Shown: piece after piece, positions 11,800-24,754 of the stretch
Position numbering within the stretch: position 1 is the stretch's first letter
Layout: each line of letters opens with the position of its first letter
Assembly (NCBI RefSeq): GCF_024868665.1
Contig: NC_079894.1
Span: 3,559,426 to 3,623,425, forward strand
DNA length: 64,000 bases
DNA from: Triplophysa rosa
Lineage: Eukaryota; Chordata; Actinopteri; Cypriniformes; Nemacheilidae
Direction: 5' to 3'
Translations under genes and position numbers: made by a program
Notes under the pieces: generated by a model
What the model was told of the DNA's origin: nothing
Seen by the model: only the letters and a program-made list of their open reading frames with translations
The model's database searches: none

Positions 11800-12157
11800 T
11801 CAAGAATGCATTGCGGTATAAATATCCAGCTGGATTGGTTACTGGTTTCATAAGGCCCATTCATTAATTCGTTCTTTTTATTTGTTTGTTTGTTTGTTTG
11901 AACGATACATTTCATAGGTTTCTACATTTTGCTATATAAGCCAAACTGTTGAATATTGGCTGCAAAGCTAATAATATTGATGCACAAACACGTGTTATTA
12001 CTTATTTTCCCTTAATAAAGGGGTTGTTCATTTTAAATGTGTTTAAAGGTTTTTTTTGCATAATAAAGACTTAAAGCAAACATGTACTTAATGTTTATTA
12101 TTTTATTGTCTTTACATCATTAAAGGTTCAGTTTTGCAAGTAGACATTAGGGGGCCA

Positions 12158-12358
12158 TACACTCTTAAAAAGGATGTGTTAATAACACATTGATTGTGTT
12201 ACGTAATTGAACACATTATGAGTTATTGTGAAATGTTGTGTGAAATAAATGATGAAGACAACCTAAGTTGTGTTAAAAGTACGTACAACAAACATTAATG
12301 TGTTGTCCTTAACTAAACACAAAACGTGTTGTTTTAACACAGCTGTTTTTAGAGTGTA
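12158..12358. mobile_element. MITE with TACACTCTTAAAAA-type inverted ends
   Basis: Left end TACACTCTTAAAAAGGATG and right end CTGTTTTTAGAGTGTA are inverted. The inside is rich in AACACA/TGTGTT palindromes, typical of a small fish MITE family. Confidence 0.75.
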
Positions 12359-12577
12359 TTAGACCTTTTTAGTTAATAGCATCTCAGAAAGAGTCTCTTT
12401 CCTTGTGTAGTCTTCTTTGGCTTGAATTCACATTTACAGACATTTACAAAACAGACACTGTGAAACATCCAACGTCAAAATGTTTTCCCAATAAATGTTG
12501 TAAAGTAACTTGAACAAGGATTTTTAGCAGAATAGATCATTTTTTTCTTTTGTAATTATACAAAATGTAATTCATTA

Positions 12578-12843
12578 TACACTAATTAACACACTGTTTG
12601 TGTTAAGCTATTTAACACAATATTTGTTATTGTATTATGTAAAACAAATAAAAGGGAACACAAGTAACACCAGTTATGAGACCAGTTTGTTTTTTGCGCG
12701 TATGCTTTTTATTGTCCTTATGTTGTTTCAAATGCCTCATCATTGGATAAAAGCGTCTGCTAAATGACTAAATGTAAATGTAACACAAAATGTGCTGTCC
12801 AAGAAATAACACAAAGAAAATGCGAAACTGTTTTTAGAGTGTA
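12578..12843. mobile_element. Second MITE of the TACACT..AGTGTA family
   Basis: Starts TACACTAATTAACACAC and ends CTGTTTTTAGAGTGTA. It contains the fish repeat tail (AAAGCGTCTGCTAAATG) near 12750. Related to the neighbour at 12158. Confidence 0.6.
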
Positions 12844-13730
12844 CAATGAAAAAAATCTACACTAAGTAGTTGTACAAATACCATAATTTTTATATACCTA
12901 TAAGCTGGTTTGCCAACCGCCAGTAAAACTCAAGAAATATATATCTAGTAATATAACTATTTATATTTAATTTATGTTAATATGAATTAATATTATTATT
13001 TTATTGTATAATAATTGTATTGAATAAACTATACACTCTAAACATGGCTGGGTTAAAAACAACCCAATTGGCAACCCAGCGCTGGGTAAATATTGGACAG
13101 AACACATGCTGGGTTAAAGTAACCCAGCACACTGGGTTACACATGTTAACCCAGCATGCTGGGTTATTGAAAAAACCCCAAATGTAGTCATTTTAACTAT
13201 TCATGTGTTTAATTCTGGGTTATTCTTGCTGGGTTATTCTTAATTTCTCCTGTGCTTCATTGTCAATCAAGACAATTGACATTTATTTAAAAAAAAAAAA
13301 ATTATTTGACTGTAAAAATAATTGTTAATAAAAATTTAAACTTTTACAGTCAGTAGCAGCAATATTTATAGATTTGCTTAAATAAAAGAAAATTGTTAAA
13401 TTATAATAAATAAAAATGTTTCATATCAAACATTAACAAGCATTATAAATAACATGTTAATAAATAACATTATAAATAACTAATAAACATTTTCCACAAT
13501 ATGTAGCAACAAATGACAATTAATAAAAATAACTAAATAAATAAAAATATGGCTAATATCAAACACTAGCAGTATAGATAACACGAATGAATAAAATTCT
13601 GCACAATTACATGTTGCAACAGACCTATGTCACATATCAATTAGAACAATTATCAGTGAATTAATAAAATCATTCATGAATCAGTCAAATTTGAATTCTG
13701 AATCAGTAAAAACATTAATGTGTAAATGTA

Positions 13731-14049
13731 TACTTTCACTGTATTTAAATTAAACGAATACAGATATTAACAAAAACATCAAGGAAAAAATAAAAGTTAA
13801 GTTATTCCTCAGCAAGCAAAGAGCAGCGAAGAAATCGAATAGCAGATGATTCATTCCCCTTCATTTGAAAAACAACAGTCTGGAGAAATTCCCAGGTAGA
13901 AGCGCATTGCCTGGGAAAGTTAACATCAAAACACATAAAATGCGTTGAAACATACATCAACAGCTGAAAGCAGCGTGGTTTGTTCCAGAACTTGTCCATT
14001 CAAAATGACAAAAGCCTGAGATATATGCCGGATGTTTCCCATGGCGGAA
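13731..14049 (-). repeat. 319-bp segment, inverted copy A (matches 17551-17869)
   Basis: The reverse complement of this segment equals 17551-17869 in length and, as far as I compared, in sequence. On its - strand it carries short overlapping frames (one reading MDKFWNKPRCFQLL...). These loosely recall the C-terminal end of a multicopy fish SAM-domain-like protein, but the match is from memory and weak. Confidence 0.8.
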
Positions 14050-14357
14050 GATGTTAAAATGCTCTCTACGGAGCAGCAGTAGAAGGACACCAACAGTTCC
14101 TCACTCAGATTGTTCTTTTTAAGGAGTCTCAGGAGAAACAGTCTCTGCTGGGCCTTCTTTACTAGTGCAGTGGAGTCCCAGGACAGGTCCTCTGCAATGT
14201 TAATGCCCAGGAATTTGAAGGCAGTCACCGTCTCCACACAGTCCCTGCTGATGTAGAGAGGCCGAATGTCCATTTTGTTCCTCCTGTAGTCCACAATTAG
14301 CTCATTGGTCTTTGTGGTGTTGAGGACAAGGTTGTTTGACATGTTAAATAAGGACAA
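14050..14357 (-). pseudogene. Non-LTR retrotransposon reverse transcriptase fragment, upstream part
   Basis: On the - strand this reads NNLVLNTTKTNELIVDYRR, then a run ending FKFLGINIAEDLSW, KKAQQRLFLLRLLKKNNL and CCSVESILTS. This is the well-known C-terminal part of jockey/CR1/L2-like reverse transcriptases. It stops abruptly at 14050, where the 319-bp repeat begins. The missing continuation is found on the + strand at 19072. The element is dead. Confidence 0.85.
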
Positions 14358-15402
14358 TAAGGATAAGTCAAAACCAAATGCTCAACATAACACATACATG
14401 TGTACATTGAAGACAATTATGGTTATGTTGAAATATTTTCTATGCTTTGAAGAACATAGAAGTAGGTGTGACATACAGTGTCTCAGAATTTAATGTCAAA
14501 GTCAGTAAAAGAATAGTAAACAATTTGTCAATATTGTAGGGGATTTACAGTAAAAGACCCGTAGACCAGTTATGATGAAAGAAGACTCAGAGTCAGGAAT
14601 ATAATTAATATAATAAAATTTAGTGAATAAAAATAGTTTGTAGGTTTGCCAGCAGAAGTCAGCTTCAGCACTCAAGGAGTTCCACAGGCCGACCTGCCTT
14701 ACATCCAAAATGCAGTATTTAAGCTAACAGAGTCAACTAACTACGTCATTACTTGGGTAAATTAAGCTCACATCAATAGATAAACAAGAACACAAAGCTC
14801 TCAAACACTTCTTGAGTCATGAGACAGGACATATAGTCCTATATCGAAGATGACAGGCATGTACAATAATATGAATCAAAACATGACGTTATGTCTGTCT
14901 CGTGATTTTCCACTCTTTCTCACTTTCCTGAAACAATAATATCACACATACACAACCTCCTCAAGGGTAGAGTGTGTTAACAGAAGATGTTTTTCGTAGA
15001 TGATGATAAGAAGTCCCTTTGCACAGTAACACTGACCTAGCAGGAAGAGAGAGCCTAAGCATTCATTAGAGACTTAAACCATGAATTATTCTCTACTTTC
15101 TGTATCAGAAAAGGTTGGTGTTAATTGTGAATAATAATTGATTAATATTTGTCAAAACCACATAAAAGTATTTATATTTGAAGTAAGGTGAAGCCACGGC
15201 ACCGGTCCCTCCAATATACTGTACACTGGTGAAATACGAGCAATTCTGCTGGCATTGCAGCATGTTGAAGAAACCCATTAAGGACACTTGTATGATCTGA
15301 TCCAAGTTCATCTTTAATTACAATTAAAACACGTAATTCAGAAATCAGATCAGATATGTTGATTAAGATTCTTTAAACAGGATTTAGATGATGGGCATTA
15401 AT
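14358..15402. other. Interval without recognised gene
   Basis: AT-rich sequence of uncertain, probably transposon, origin. No motif could be named. Confidence 0.4.
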
Positions 15403-15600
15403 GTCTTTCTGTTGGGTACCAGCTTATGTTGGAGTAAAAGGACATTTAGTTGAGTATGCAAAGGAAGCCACAAAAAAGACATAGGAATGCAGATAAAGTA
15501 TAGTAAGAGTGAAATAAAGTCTTCAATCAAACAACATGTGAAGAATAAATGGACAATGGGAAGAGAAAACAGGAAGGTGGTTTAATAGCATTCAAAGAAT
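15403..15600 (+). pseudogene. Degenerate RNase H-like relic of a LINE
   Basis: Reads SFCWVPAYVGVKGHLVEYAK, then EATKKT, then several stops; later pieces (GQWEEKTGRWFNSIQR) stay recognisable. The WVPAxVGVxGxxxxxxxAKEA pattern is that of the C-terminal RNase H domain of I/Nimb-type non-LTR elements; the usual His and Asp are altered. Confidence 0.65.
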
Positions 15601-15795
15601 TGTAGATAATTATATAAAGTAACAGGCAAAAATAGACATGAATCATGAATAGACATCAATCTATTTTTTAAAAATCAGTATAAATGCAGGCTATCATTTA
15701 ATGTATAAAAATAAGTATTAAAACACCAGCGGGAGGCCACGGTGTAGTTTCATGTTCCACACACACACACACACACACACACACAATTTTTGTAA

Positions 15796-17550
15796 AACAG
15801 ATCAGATATTATATATTATAAACATATATATATATTGCTGTTTCGCCTAAGTTCCAGCTGCACGCGCCGCGGAGCAACACGTGGTGTTTCCTTACTGAAC
15901 CAATCAGTACTTTTAAGGAATCGGCTGAATCAATGATTCAACTCACTCGTTAAGAGGGTGACTTGCCGCCACCTACTGGCTGTTTTAGTTTCATATTTAC
16001 GCGTATCATTTCATTGATTCCACAATTTCATATTTATATATTCAGAATGTTACATTTAAAATATTAATCTCATAATGGCTTTTATGCCACTGTAACTAAA
16101 GTGTAAAGGTTAAGCAGTCTGTGTAAATATAGGCTACCTAACGGTGCTGTTTGAATGGGCATGATGATGGCGTGAGATGCGTGTCTCACTGCATTAACAT
16201 GAGCATGCACTTTTGTTTGATTTAATCCCGGATCCCTAAATCCAATTGATGACTTTTGATTAATCAGTATCTAAGAGCAGCATCTGTGAAATATGCGTTA
16301 TATTTTAAGCATTCGAAATGCCACGTGTTATGCATTGCAAAATTAAGAAACCCGAATGTAAACTGTATTTGCAGTCGCGTTTCAAACGCATTGATCATAA
16401 TGCTTGTGTAGACTTCAGTGAAATGCGCTGGTTTCTCTCGACGTTCTGAGCTGGTGGGTGCGAGTCTCATTGACAAACAACTCAAGCTCTTATCAGCTCC
16501 ATCCAGCGCATTTACATTAAATGTGATTTGATAATTTCACGCGTTTCCATTGCCAAGTGTCTTCCTCCAAGTGTCGCATAGCAGACCTGTTGTTGTGCAG
16601 TTTCTGTTCATGTGCGCCAAGACATTTTAGAAATCTCCACCGGATAATGTTTTACGGCCATGTCCCTAATAAAGTATATGTAGGCTATGTGTGGTAACCC
16701 TATCTACATACAGTTAGGGTGATATTTAATGACTAGATTGCCTTCTCTATGCAACTTAGCCAAACTCGTTTCGTTTGGTCACACCACAAGGTGTCACTGT
16801 GGCCTCAAAGCTTCAGCACCGCCGCTCTGAGATCGATTGCTAATGTCTGAGGTGAAACACGCCCCACTCATTAGCATACAGACACAGAAATACATAAATA
16901 AATAAATGTAGAAATAAAAAAATGTGAAAATAAATAAATGTAGGAATAAATACATATATACATGAATAAATGTGGAAATAAATAAAAGTGGAAATAAATA
17001 ATTGTATAAATAAATTTATAAAAAAATAAATAAATGTGGAAAAATATATAATTACACATAAATAAGGAAATAAAAGCACAAATACTCATTTATTTGTGCT
17101 TTTTTACATTTCTTCATGGATTTATTTATGTATTTATTTATTTTTAATATTGTCAATTTTGGCATTCCATCCTGTTAAGATGCGCGACACTGCGAATTAA
17201 TACAATTTTAGTTAACCCCATCACATGTAAGCTAAGTCTATGAACTTTAGTGAGAATTGAACTAAAAGTGAGTCAAACCGGCGAGTGCCCCGCGAGCGCG
17301 GTCCAGCATTCCCGGTTCAGGAACGCCTCTCTCGGAGTCCACTCTGGACATTAAGCGGCCAGTCAATTATATTGCTCCCTCCGTTTTAAACCAAACATTT
17401 CAATTACTTGCATATATACCTGATGTCAAGACACAGTGCTAAGTGTATCGGAGTATTGTTATTTTATCATTTGGTTTTCTTCTTTATAGATTGGACCAAA
17501 CGTGGTGGAATTTCTTCACCGGACAGAATTAACGAAGCCCTTTCATTTTG
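15796..17550. repeat. Large repeat copy A1
   Basis: Begins ACAGATCAGATATTATATAT and continues through a conserved GCCGCCACCTACTGGCTG motif, then an (AAATAAATGTGG)-like minisatellite (16885-17060), then a terminal part to 17550. The first ~1.37 kb recurs at 20766-22140, and the part from 16347 on recurs at 17871-19071. The open frames in the TAAA-rich part are low-complexity. Confidence 0.85.
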
Positions 17551-17869
17551 TTCCGCCATGGGAAACATCCGGCATATATCTCAGGCTTTTGTCATTTTGA
17601 ATGGACAAGTTCTGGAACAAACCACGCTGCTTTCAGCTGTTGATGTATGTTTCAACGCATTTTATGTGTTTTGATGTTAACTTTCCCAGGCAATGCGCTT
17701 CTACCTGGGAATTTCTCCAGACTGTTGTTTTTCAAATGAAGGGGAATGAATCATCTGCTATTCGATTTCTTCGCTGCTCTTTGCTTGCTGAGGAATAACT
17801 TAACTTTTATTTTTTCCTTGATGTTTTTGTTAATATCTGTATTCGTTTAATTTAAATACAGTGAAAGTA
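17551..17869 (+). repeat. 319-bp segment, inverted copy B, ending at the N
   Basis: Reverse complement of 13731-14049. It directly abuts an undetermined base at 17870, after which the sequence jumps back into the middle of repeat A. Confidence 0.85.
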
Positions 17870-17870
17870 N
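17870..17870. other. Undetermined base (N), probable assembly gap
   Basis: The only ambiguous base in the window. Left of it the sequence is an inverted copy of 13.7-14.0 kb; right of it repeat A resumes at the position equivalent to 16347. Copy number and orientation around it should not be trusted. Confidence 0.9.
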
Positions 17871-19071
17871 GAAACCCGAATGTAAACTGTATTTGCAGTC
17901 GCGTTTCAAACGCATTGATCATAATGCTTGTGTAGACTTCAGTGAAATGCGCTGGTTTCTCTCGACGTTCTGAGCTGGTGGGTGCGAGTCTCATTGACAA
18001 ACAACTCAAGCTCTTATCAGCTCCATCCAGCGCATTTACATTAAATGTGATTTTGATAATTTCACGCGTTTCCATTGCCAAGTGTCTTCCTCCAAGTGTC
18101 GCATAGCAGACCTGTTGTTGTGCAGTTTCTGTTCATGTGCGCCAAGACATTTTAGAAATCTCCACCGGATAATGTTTTACGGCCATGTCCCTAATAAAGT
18201 ATATGTAGGCTATGTGTGGTAACCCTATCTACATACAGTTAGGGTGATATTTAATGACTAGATTGCCTTCTCTATGCAACTTAGCCAAACTCGTTTCGTT
18301 TGGTCACACCACAAGGTGTCACTGTGGCCTCAAAGCTTCAGCACCGCCGCTCTGAGATCGATTGCTAATGTCTGAGGTGAAACACGCCCCACTCATTAGC
18401 ATACAGACACAGAAATACATAAATAAATAAATGTAGAAATAAAAAAATGTGAAAATAAATAAATGTAGGAATAAATACATATATACATGAATAAATGTGG
18501 AAATAAATAAAAGTGGAAATAAATAATTGTATAAATAAATTATAAAAAAATAAATAAATGTGGAAAAATATATAATTACACATAAATAAGGAAATAAAAG
18601 CACAAATACTCATTTATTTGTGCTTTTTTACATTTCTTCATGGATTTATTTATGTATTTATTTATTTTTAATATTGTCAATTTTGGCATTCCATCCTGTT
18701 AAGATGCGCGACACTGCGAATTAATACAATTTTAGTTAACCCCATCACATGTAAGCTAAGTCTATGAACTTTAGTGAGAATTGAACTAAAAGTGAGTCAA
18801 ACCGGCGAGTGCCCCGGAGCGCGGTCCAGCATTCCCGTTCAGGAACGCCTCTCTCGGAGTCCACTCTGACATTAAGCGGCCAGTCAATTATATTGCTCCC
18901 TCCGTTTTAAACCAAACATTTCAATTACTTGCATATATACCTGATGTCAAGACACAGTGCTAAGTGTATCGGAGTATTGTTATTTTATCATTTGGTTTTC
19001 TTCTTTATAGATTGGACCAAACGTGGTGGAATTTCTTCACCGGACAGAATTAACGAAGCCCTTTCATTTTG
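17871..19071. repeat. Large repeat copy A2 (5'-truncated at the N)
   Basis: Nearly identical to 16347-17550, with a few single-base indels in homopolymers and in the minisatellite. Its right end abuts the second half of the broken LINE. Confidence 0.9.
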
Positions 19072-19330
19072 CTGCATTGGTGTATGGTTTGCCAGCTGCA
19101 CTGTCTGCTGTGGAAAGGAAGTCACTCCAAAGGGTCATTACCACAGCCCAGAGAATCATTGTTCACACTCTCCCATCACTGGAGAGACTGAGCAGTTCTC
19201 ACTGTCTCAAGAAGGCAAGAAATATCCTAAAAAACTCATCTCACCCCGGTCATTCTTTATTTGAACTACTGCCCTATAGGCAGGAGGTACAGAACAATTA
19301 AGACAAGGACAAATAAGCTAAACAATTTTT
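19072..19330 (+). pseudogene. Non-LTR retrotransposon reverse transcriptase fragment, downstream part
   Basis: In shifting frames it reads CIGVWFASCT, then ERKSLQRVITTAQRI, SSHCLKKARNILKNSSHPGH and LFELLPYRQE. This is the C-terminal end of the same LINE type as at 14050-14357. The break is clean: the upstream part ends within SILTS and this part begins at the next codon, CIGVWF. Confidence 0.85.
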
Positions 19331-19476
19331 TTATCCAAAGGCCATCATCGCTTTAAATGCTGCCATATAAACTGACCTCAGAGTGAAATATTTGTTCTAG
19401 TTCATGAGCAATTTCTAAGGGATCATGCAAATTATGAAAATGTGACGAATGTGTGTGTGTGTGTTTTTCGTAACTT

Positions 19477-20633
19477 CCCAGCAAACACAGAACGTTCCCC
19501 TAACGTTAGTTTTTGGCTCCCTTTTGGTTCTTTTTTGGAAACCAAAAAATAACGTTTTAAGAATGTTCTTTTCAGATTTTGTTTTTTGCAACCAGAGAAT
19601 AACGTTCCCTGATGGTTATTTTTGGTTATTATTTAATGGTAACAATTGTCAAGATCACATTAACACGTGTTATACTGACCAAATGAAAATCATAAATGTG
19701 CACTTTAATTGCTGAAAATACTAAACTAGTTAAGCGAAATGAAAATTCACTCATAAATCCACGTGTATTTCTTTAGTGGGTTTGTATGTGTGTGCTCGAG
19801 CACGTGCATTCTCTGCTCTGCCGCGCACTCCCGTCATTTAAAAATTAACTGTCATTTCGTTTTAGCCTACCTCACTCACTAACACATTAGTTTAAGCGGT
19901 TTAATTATTTAAATTTTTAATTAAAAAAACATACAGATTTGAGAGTATTCTTATATTTTCGATTGATTTGACACATCTAAACGAACAGACCATGATGTAA
20001 GGATTGAAACTCAAGGCTTTTGATTGTTATATCTAAAAACGCAGTTATCCTGAAGATAATTAAATGTTTATTCTTCTGTCAATAAATATCTGCTTTAAAT
20101 CCGGTGTATTGTGTTAAAGTCATTGGTTATTTTATTTCAATATCATGTCTGATGCTGAGGTACACACAGTGTGGTTTTATTATGGTATACTGTGATGTTT
20201 AAATTGAAAATTACTTCAGTAATGAAAAAGGATCAAGTTAATAGAAGAATCTAATGCATTGATTTCATCCTCCATATTGTGTGCTGATGTATTTTATTTT
20301 AATTAACGTTAGATTAGATAAGCGATGGATAAAAACATAGCATGGATGTACTCATACAGTAAATGACGTGTAGTAAGGCCAAATGTACCCAAGAAAAATA
20401 TTTTAGGCTAACGTTCTAGTACCCAGAAAGTTTTTTTAAGGTTTGTTTTTGGGTTTCTTTACGGAAATAAAACGTTAGTTTCGTGGTTTCTATAACGTTA
20501 GTTTTTGGTTAGAAAACTTTTGGAAAGAAAACTTTCCTGGAGAACCAAAAACGAACCTTAGAAAATAACGTTCTGGGTACCAAAAAACTAACGTTAGGAA
20601 TACGTTATTGGAACCAACAATTGTTAGTTGGGT
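19477..20633. mobile_element. ~1.16-kb MITE rich in AACGTTAGTTTTTGG
   Basis: Left end CCCAGCAAACACAGAACGTTC and right end TTGGAACCAACAATTGTTAGTTGGGT are imperfect inverted repeats. Internal AACGTTAGTTTTTGG and its complement are repeated many times on both sides. No coding capacity. Confidence 0.65.
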
Positions 20634-20765
20634 AATAATCCTCATTATTACTTATTATTATGTTTTGTTTCACCTAAGGATTTGCATCCCATTTCGTTTT
20701 ACTATGTACAGGGACAATAAATTCTATTCTATTCAACACATTTTTGTCCACAGAAACATATCATA

Positions 20766-22140
20766 AAACAGATCAGATATTATATATTATAAACATATAT
20801 ATATATTGCTGTTTCGCCTAAGTTCCAGCTGCACGCGCCGCCGAGCAACACGTGGTGTTTCCTTACTGAACCAATCAGTACTTTTAAGGAATCGGCTGAA
20901 TCAATGATTCAACTCACTCGTTAAGAGGGTGACTTGCCGCCACCTACTGGCTGTTTTAGTTTCATATTTACGCGTATCATTTCATTGATTCCACAATTTC
21001 ATATTTATATATTCAGAATGTTACATTTAAAATATTAATCTCATAATGGCTTTTATGCCACTGTAACTAAAGTGTAAAGGTTAAGCAGTCTGTGTAAATA
21101 TAGGCTACCTAACGGTGCTGTTTGAATGGGCATGATGATGGCGTGAGATGCGTGTCTCACTGCATTAACATGAGCATGCACTTTTGTTTGATTTAATCCC
21201 GGATCCCTAAATCCAATTGATGACTTTTGATTAATCAGTATCTAAGAGCAGCATCTGTGAAATATGCGTTATATTTTAAGCATTCGAAATGCCACGTGTT
21301 ATGCATTGCAAAATTAAGAAACCCGAATGTAAACTGTATTTGCAGTCGCGTTTCAAACGCATTGATCATAATGCTTGTGTAGACTTCAGTGAAATGCGCT
21401 GGTTTCTCTCGACGTTCTGAGCTGGTGGGTGCGAGTCTCATTGACAAACAACTCAAGCTCTTATCAGCTCCATCCAGCGCATTTACATTAAATGTGATTT
21501 GGATAATTTCACGCGTTTCCATTGCCAAGTGTCTTCTTCCAAGTGTCTCATAGCAGACCTGTTGTTGTGCAGTTTCTGTTCATGTGCGCCAAGACATTTT
21601 AGAAATCTCCACCGGATAATGTTTTACGGCCATGTCCCTAATAAAGTATATGTAGGCTATGTGTGGTAACCCTATCTACATACAGTTAGGGTGATATTTA
21701 ATGACTAGATTGCCTTCTCTATGCAACTTAGCCAAACTCGTTTCGTTTGGTCACACCACAAGGTGTCACTGTGGCCTCAAAGCTTCAGCACCGCCGCTCT
21801 GAGATCGATTGCTAATGTCTGAGGTGAAACACGCCCCACTCATTAGCATACAGACACAGAAATACATAAATAAATAAATGTAGAAATAAATAAATGTGAA
21901 AATAAATAAATGTAGGAATAAATACATATATACATGAATAAATGTGGAAATAAATAAAAGTGGAAATAAATGATTGTATAAATAAATAAATGAAAAAATA
22001 AATAAACGTGGAAAATATATAATTACACATAAATAAGGAAATAAAAGCACAAATACTCATTTATTTGTGCTTTTTTACATTTCTTCATGGATTTATTTTT
22101 GTATTTATTTATTTTTAATATTGTCAATTTTGGCATTCCA
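20766..22140. repeat. Large repeat copy A3
   Basis: Matches 15796-17170 with scattered substitutions (e.g. GCCGCCGAG versus GCCGCGGAG). It diverges after GGCATTCCAT near 22140, which marks the real right end of the shared repeat. Confidence 0.85.
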
Positions 22141-22583
22141 TATATGCGAGTCAATTTATGTAATGGCGATCTGAGGTAACAGTTGCTGGTCATCTAAGTT
22201 ACATCACTAATGTTAGTTAAGACACTGTTGCCTTGCAAAATGTTACAAATTCTGCTCATTTCAATAAATATTTACTTAAAACGTAAAACACGTACCTTTA
22301 AATTGCTCCAACCAGTGGCTTTGCCCCATTGTTCTTTATAAAAATGAAAGTTGCGTAGTACACTCAACGTCTTAAGGGCGGGAAGCGCGTGAGCCTCTTC
22401 AAACAACCCAGCGGTGGGCAAAAACAACCCAGCACATTAACCCAGCGGGTTTAACCCAACACCTGGAAAACTAAAACTACCCAAAAAGTGTTTAAAATGT
22501 GGAAAAATAACCCAAAAAAACAACCCAACGGACTCAACCCAGCGTTATGGGTTAAAAAATAACCCAGCCATTTTTAGAGTGTA

Positions 22584-24750
22584 CTTGTTGAATTTTGTTG
22601 TATGTTCATTTTATTAAATAAACAATTTGTTGGAGAGGCAAGTTTAGCCAAATAACGGTTCTTTCCGGTTTCTTTTGCTTGTTATCAGAAATGGCACTCT
22701 ATTGTTTGTGAATGTGTAAGATAAGTGCAGCCCACTGACGCGCGCATGCGCAATAACGTTTGTTCATGTCGTCACTTTGAAACCGTCTATAGTGTTTCTT
22801 TAACATGTTTAGTACATCCTTTTATACGCTGCACCATTCACATACTGCTGTATGTTACACCATGTGGTCCACACATGTGGTTTCACATAGTTTTCTTTGA
22901 TAGGTCTGAGGGAAAAGTTTTATTACTCGATTGATGTCTTTTTAATTACATTGATTATTTTATGATATTATTTTATGTATTAAGAATAAAAGTTCAAATT
23001 TTGGTAAAATTGTGTGCGTGCGTGCGTGCGTGTATTGAGGGGTCACAATGTGCTCTTTCTATTAGGCTGTGTTGTTTGTTCAAATAAATGTAAGCAATAA
23101 AAGTTTATCCTAAAAGCTTATACGACTGCTGCAATATTTTGTGTAATAATAATAATATGTGTAAATGATTCTGGGGGGACGTCTCTGCTCAGGCTCTTGG
23201 CTATGCATCAACTTCCTTCTTTTGGAGAAGACAAACCTGTTCTCTGGGTGTATTTTCTTTATTCTGTATTTTCATTTCCCCTGACATCATTTTTTATTTA
23301 TTGTGAGTTGTCGGTGACGGCAGAAATAAAAAATGTTGTTGTTGAATATTAGTGTACCCTCTCACAAATAGCATTTATTTGTTTTACACAGTGTAACTTA
23401 GTGTAAATAGCAATGAAAAGCATTTTCTTTGCACTATTTACAGTGTAAACCGCATTAAAGACTATTTGCCCTGTATACAGTGTAAACTAAGGCCTACTTA
23501 TATAACTGTGCATGCACAGTATTAATAAAATTGTAGAACGCAAAATGGCAAACATACAAATCTCACTATGTTACAGCATTGACTACATGGTTCTGTACAG
23601 CTTTATTAGCTTTTCTCTTCCATGTCTCTTATTGAATATGAAACCGTATCGAAGCATATTTCAAAAATGGTTTGCTTTATGTGGATTAAGTGAAGACATC
23701 TTGGTGACAAAGACCCTTTTCCAGACACGGCTCAAATCTAATCCCTTTTAAGTCACATTTTTAATCACAATTTTAGGTCTACTAACTTAAATCTATTCTG
23801 TGAAACCATGTTGAAAACCATGCACATTGCATTCAGTAAAGTGATCTTTATTCAATTATTTTTCTCACATGAAGCCCAGATCAACCATGATAGAGACTGC
23901 AAATCAGAGATTAGAGACACAATTTGAGAAGCAGGTCTATGACTAATGCAATGGCGTCATCTAGTGTCTGTTTTGAGCTCTTACATGTGGTTGTAAATCT
24001 AGAATTGCAGTTTTGAAATGCTGTCAATAGGTGTCAGTGGGTACTCATATTTTACTGTGGAAACGATCTCGACCTGCGCCCTCTGTTGGAGGCTTCTGTC
24101 ACTGTCTTCACTAGCCAGTAGTTGGACAGATTTACTGAGGAATTAGACCGAATATGTGCATGACTTGAATGTATTTATCACATTGTGTGTCGATGTACAT
24201 ATTATAAAATGTCGCTGTGAATAATATACTGAAAATTAAATGAATAGCAATACAGTACAAACCACAACATTAATCCTCATTTTGCATTGCATTTTGCATT
24301 TAAAAAGAGACGTCTCTTTACACGTCTACACGTTTTCATTCATTTTATTTCATTATTTATTTAACTTAAATGGCTAGGGTGCTTATCACGAAACATGCAA
24401 GAAAACCATCAAAATGGTCATTTTCACATCACATGAATGTATTCCCAATAGGATACTAACCTTGATACAATATGTGATTTGGCATATTTGACTAATAACA
24501 TCGTTTAATAAATATTTTTAAACATAAATGTTGCAGGGAAACTATAGGCCTACATGGTGGCATATTATACGGTTTGTAATAGACCAAAGTCATGCATGTG
24601 CTACATTTCTTGCACTCTTTGCAAGGTGCAAAGTGTGCAAGATGTGCATGCACCAGTCTTCCTGTCCTCATTCCTGTCACCCACCCACCCACACACACAA
24701 AGACACATGCGCAAACACACACAAACACACATCCTGTCTTACCTGCAGAA
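22584..24750. other. AT-rich interval without recognised gene
   Basis: Nothing coding is supported. A (GTGC)n run lies near 23012-23032, and a CA/CCCA-rich tract at 24676-24732. Confidence 0.5.
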
Positions 24751-24754
24751 GAGA

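Larger units (their letters stand above)
13032..22583. mobile_element. ~9.5-kb composite repeat island with inverted AACCCAGC-rich ends
   Basis: The left end (TACACTCTAAACATGGCTGGG, 13032 on) and the right end (CCCAGCCATTTTTAGAGTGTA, ending 22583) are inverted copies, each followed inward by multiple AACCCAGC units. Between them lie a broken LINE, a large repeat present in three copies (15796-17550, 17871-19071, 20766-22140), a 1.16-kb MITE and an N. Whether the whole is one element or several nested ones cannot be decided here. No clear target-site duplication was found, and the internal order may be disturbed by misassembly. Confidence 0.5.

Noticed and set aside
16840..22060. Tyr/Phe/Ile-rich frames that look like membrane proteins
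   Set aside because: Translations of the AAATAAATG minisatellite in the three copies of repeat A; low complexity, not proteins.
23512..23751. 79-codon frame starting MHSINKIVERKM
   Set aside because: Composition looks like non-coding AT-rich DNA and nothing recognisable is encoded.
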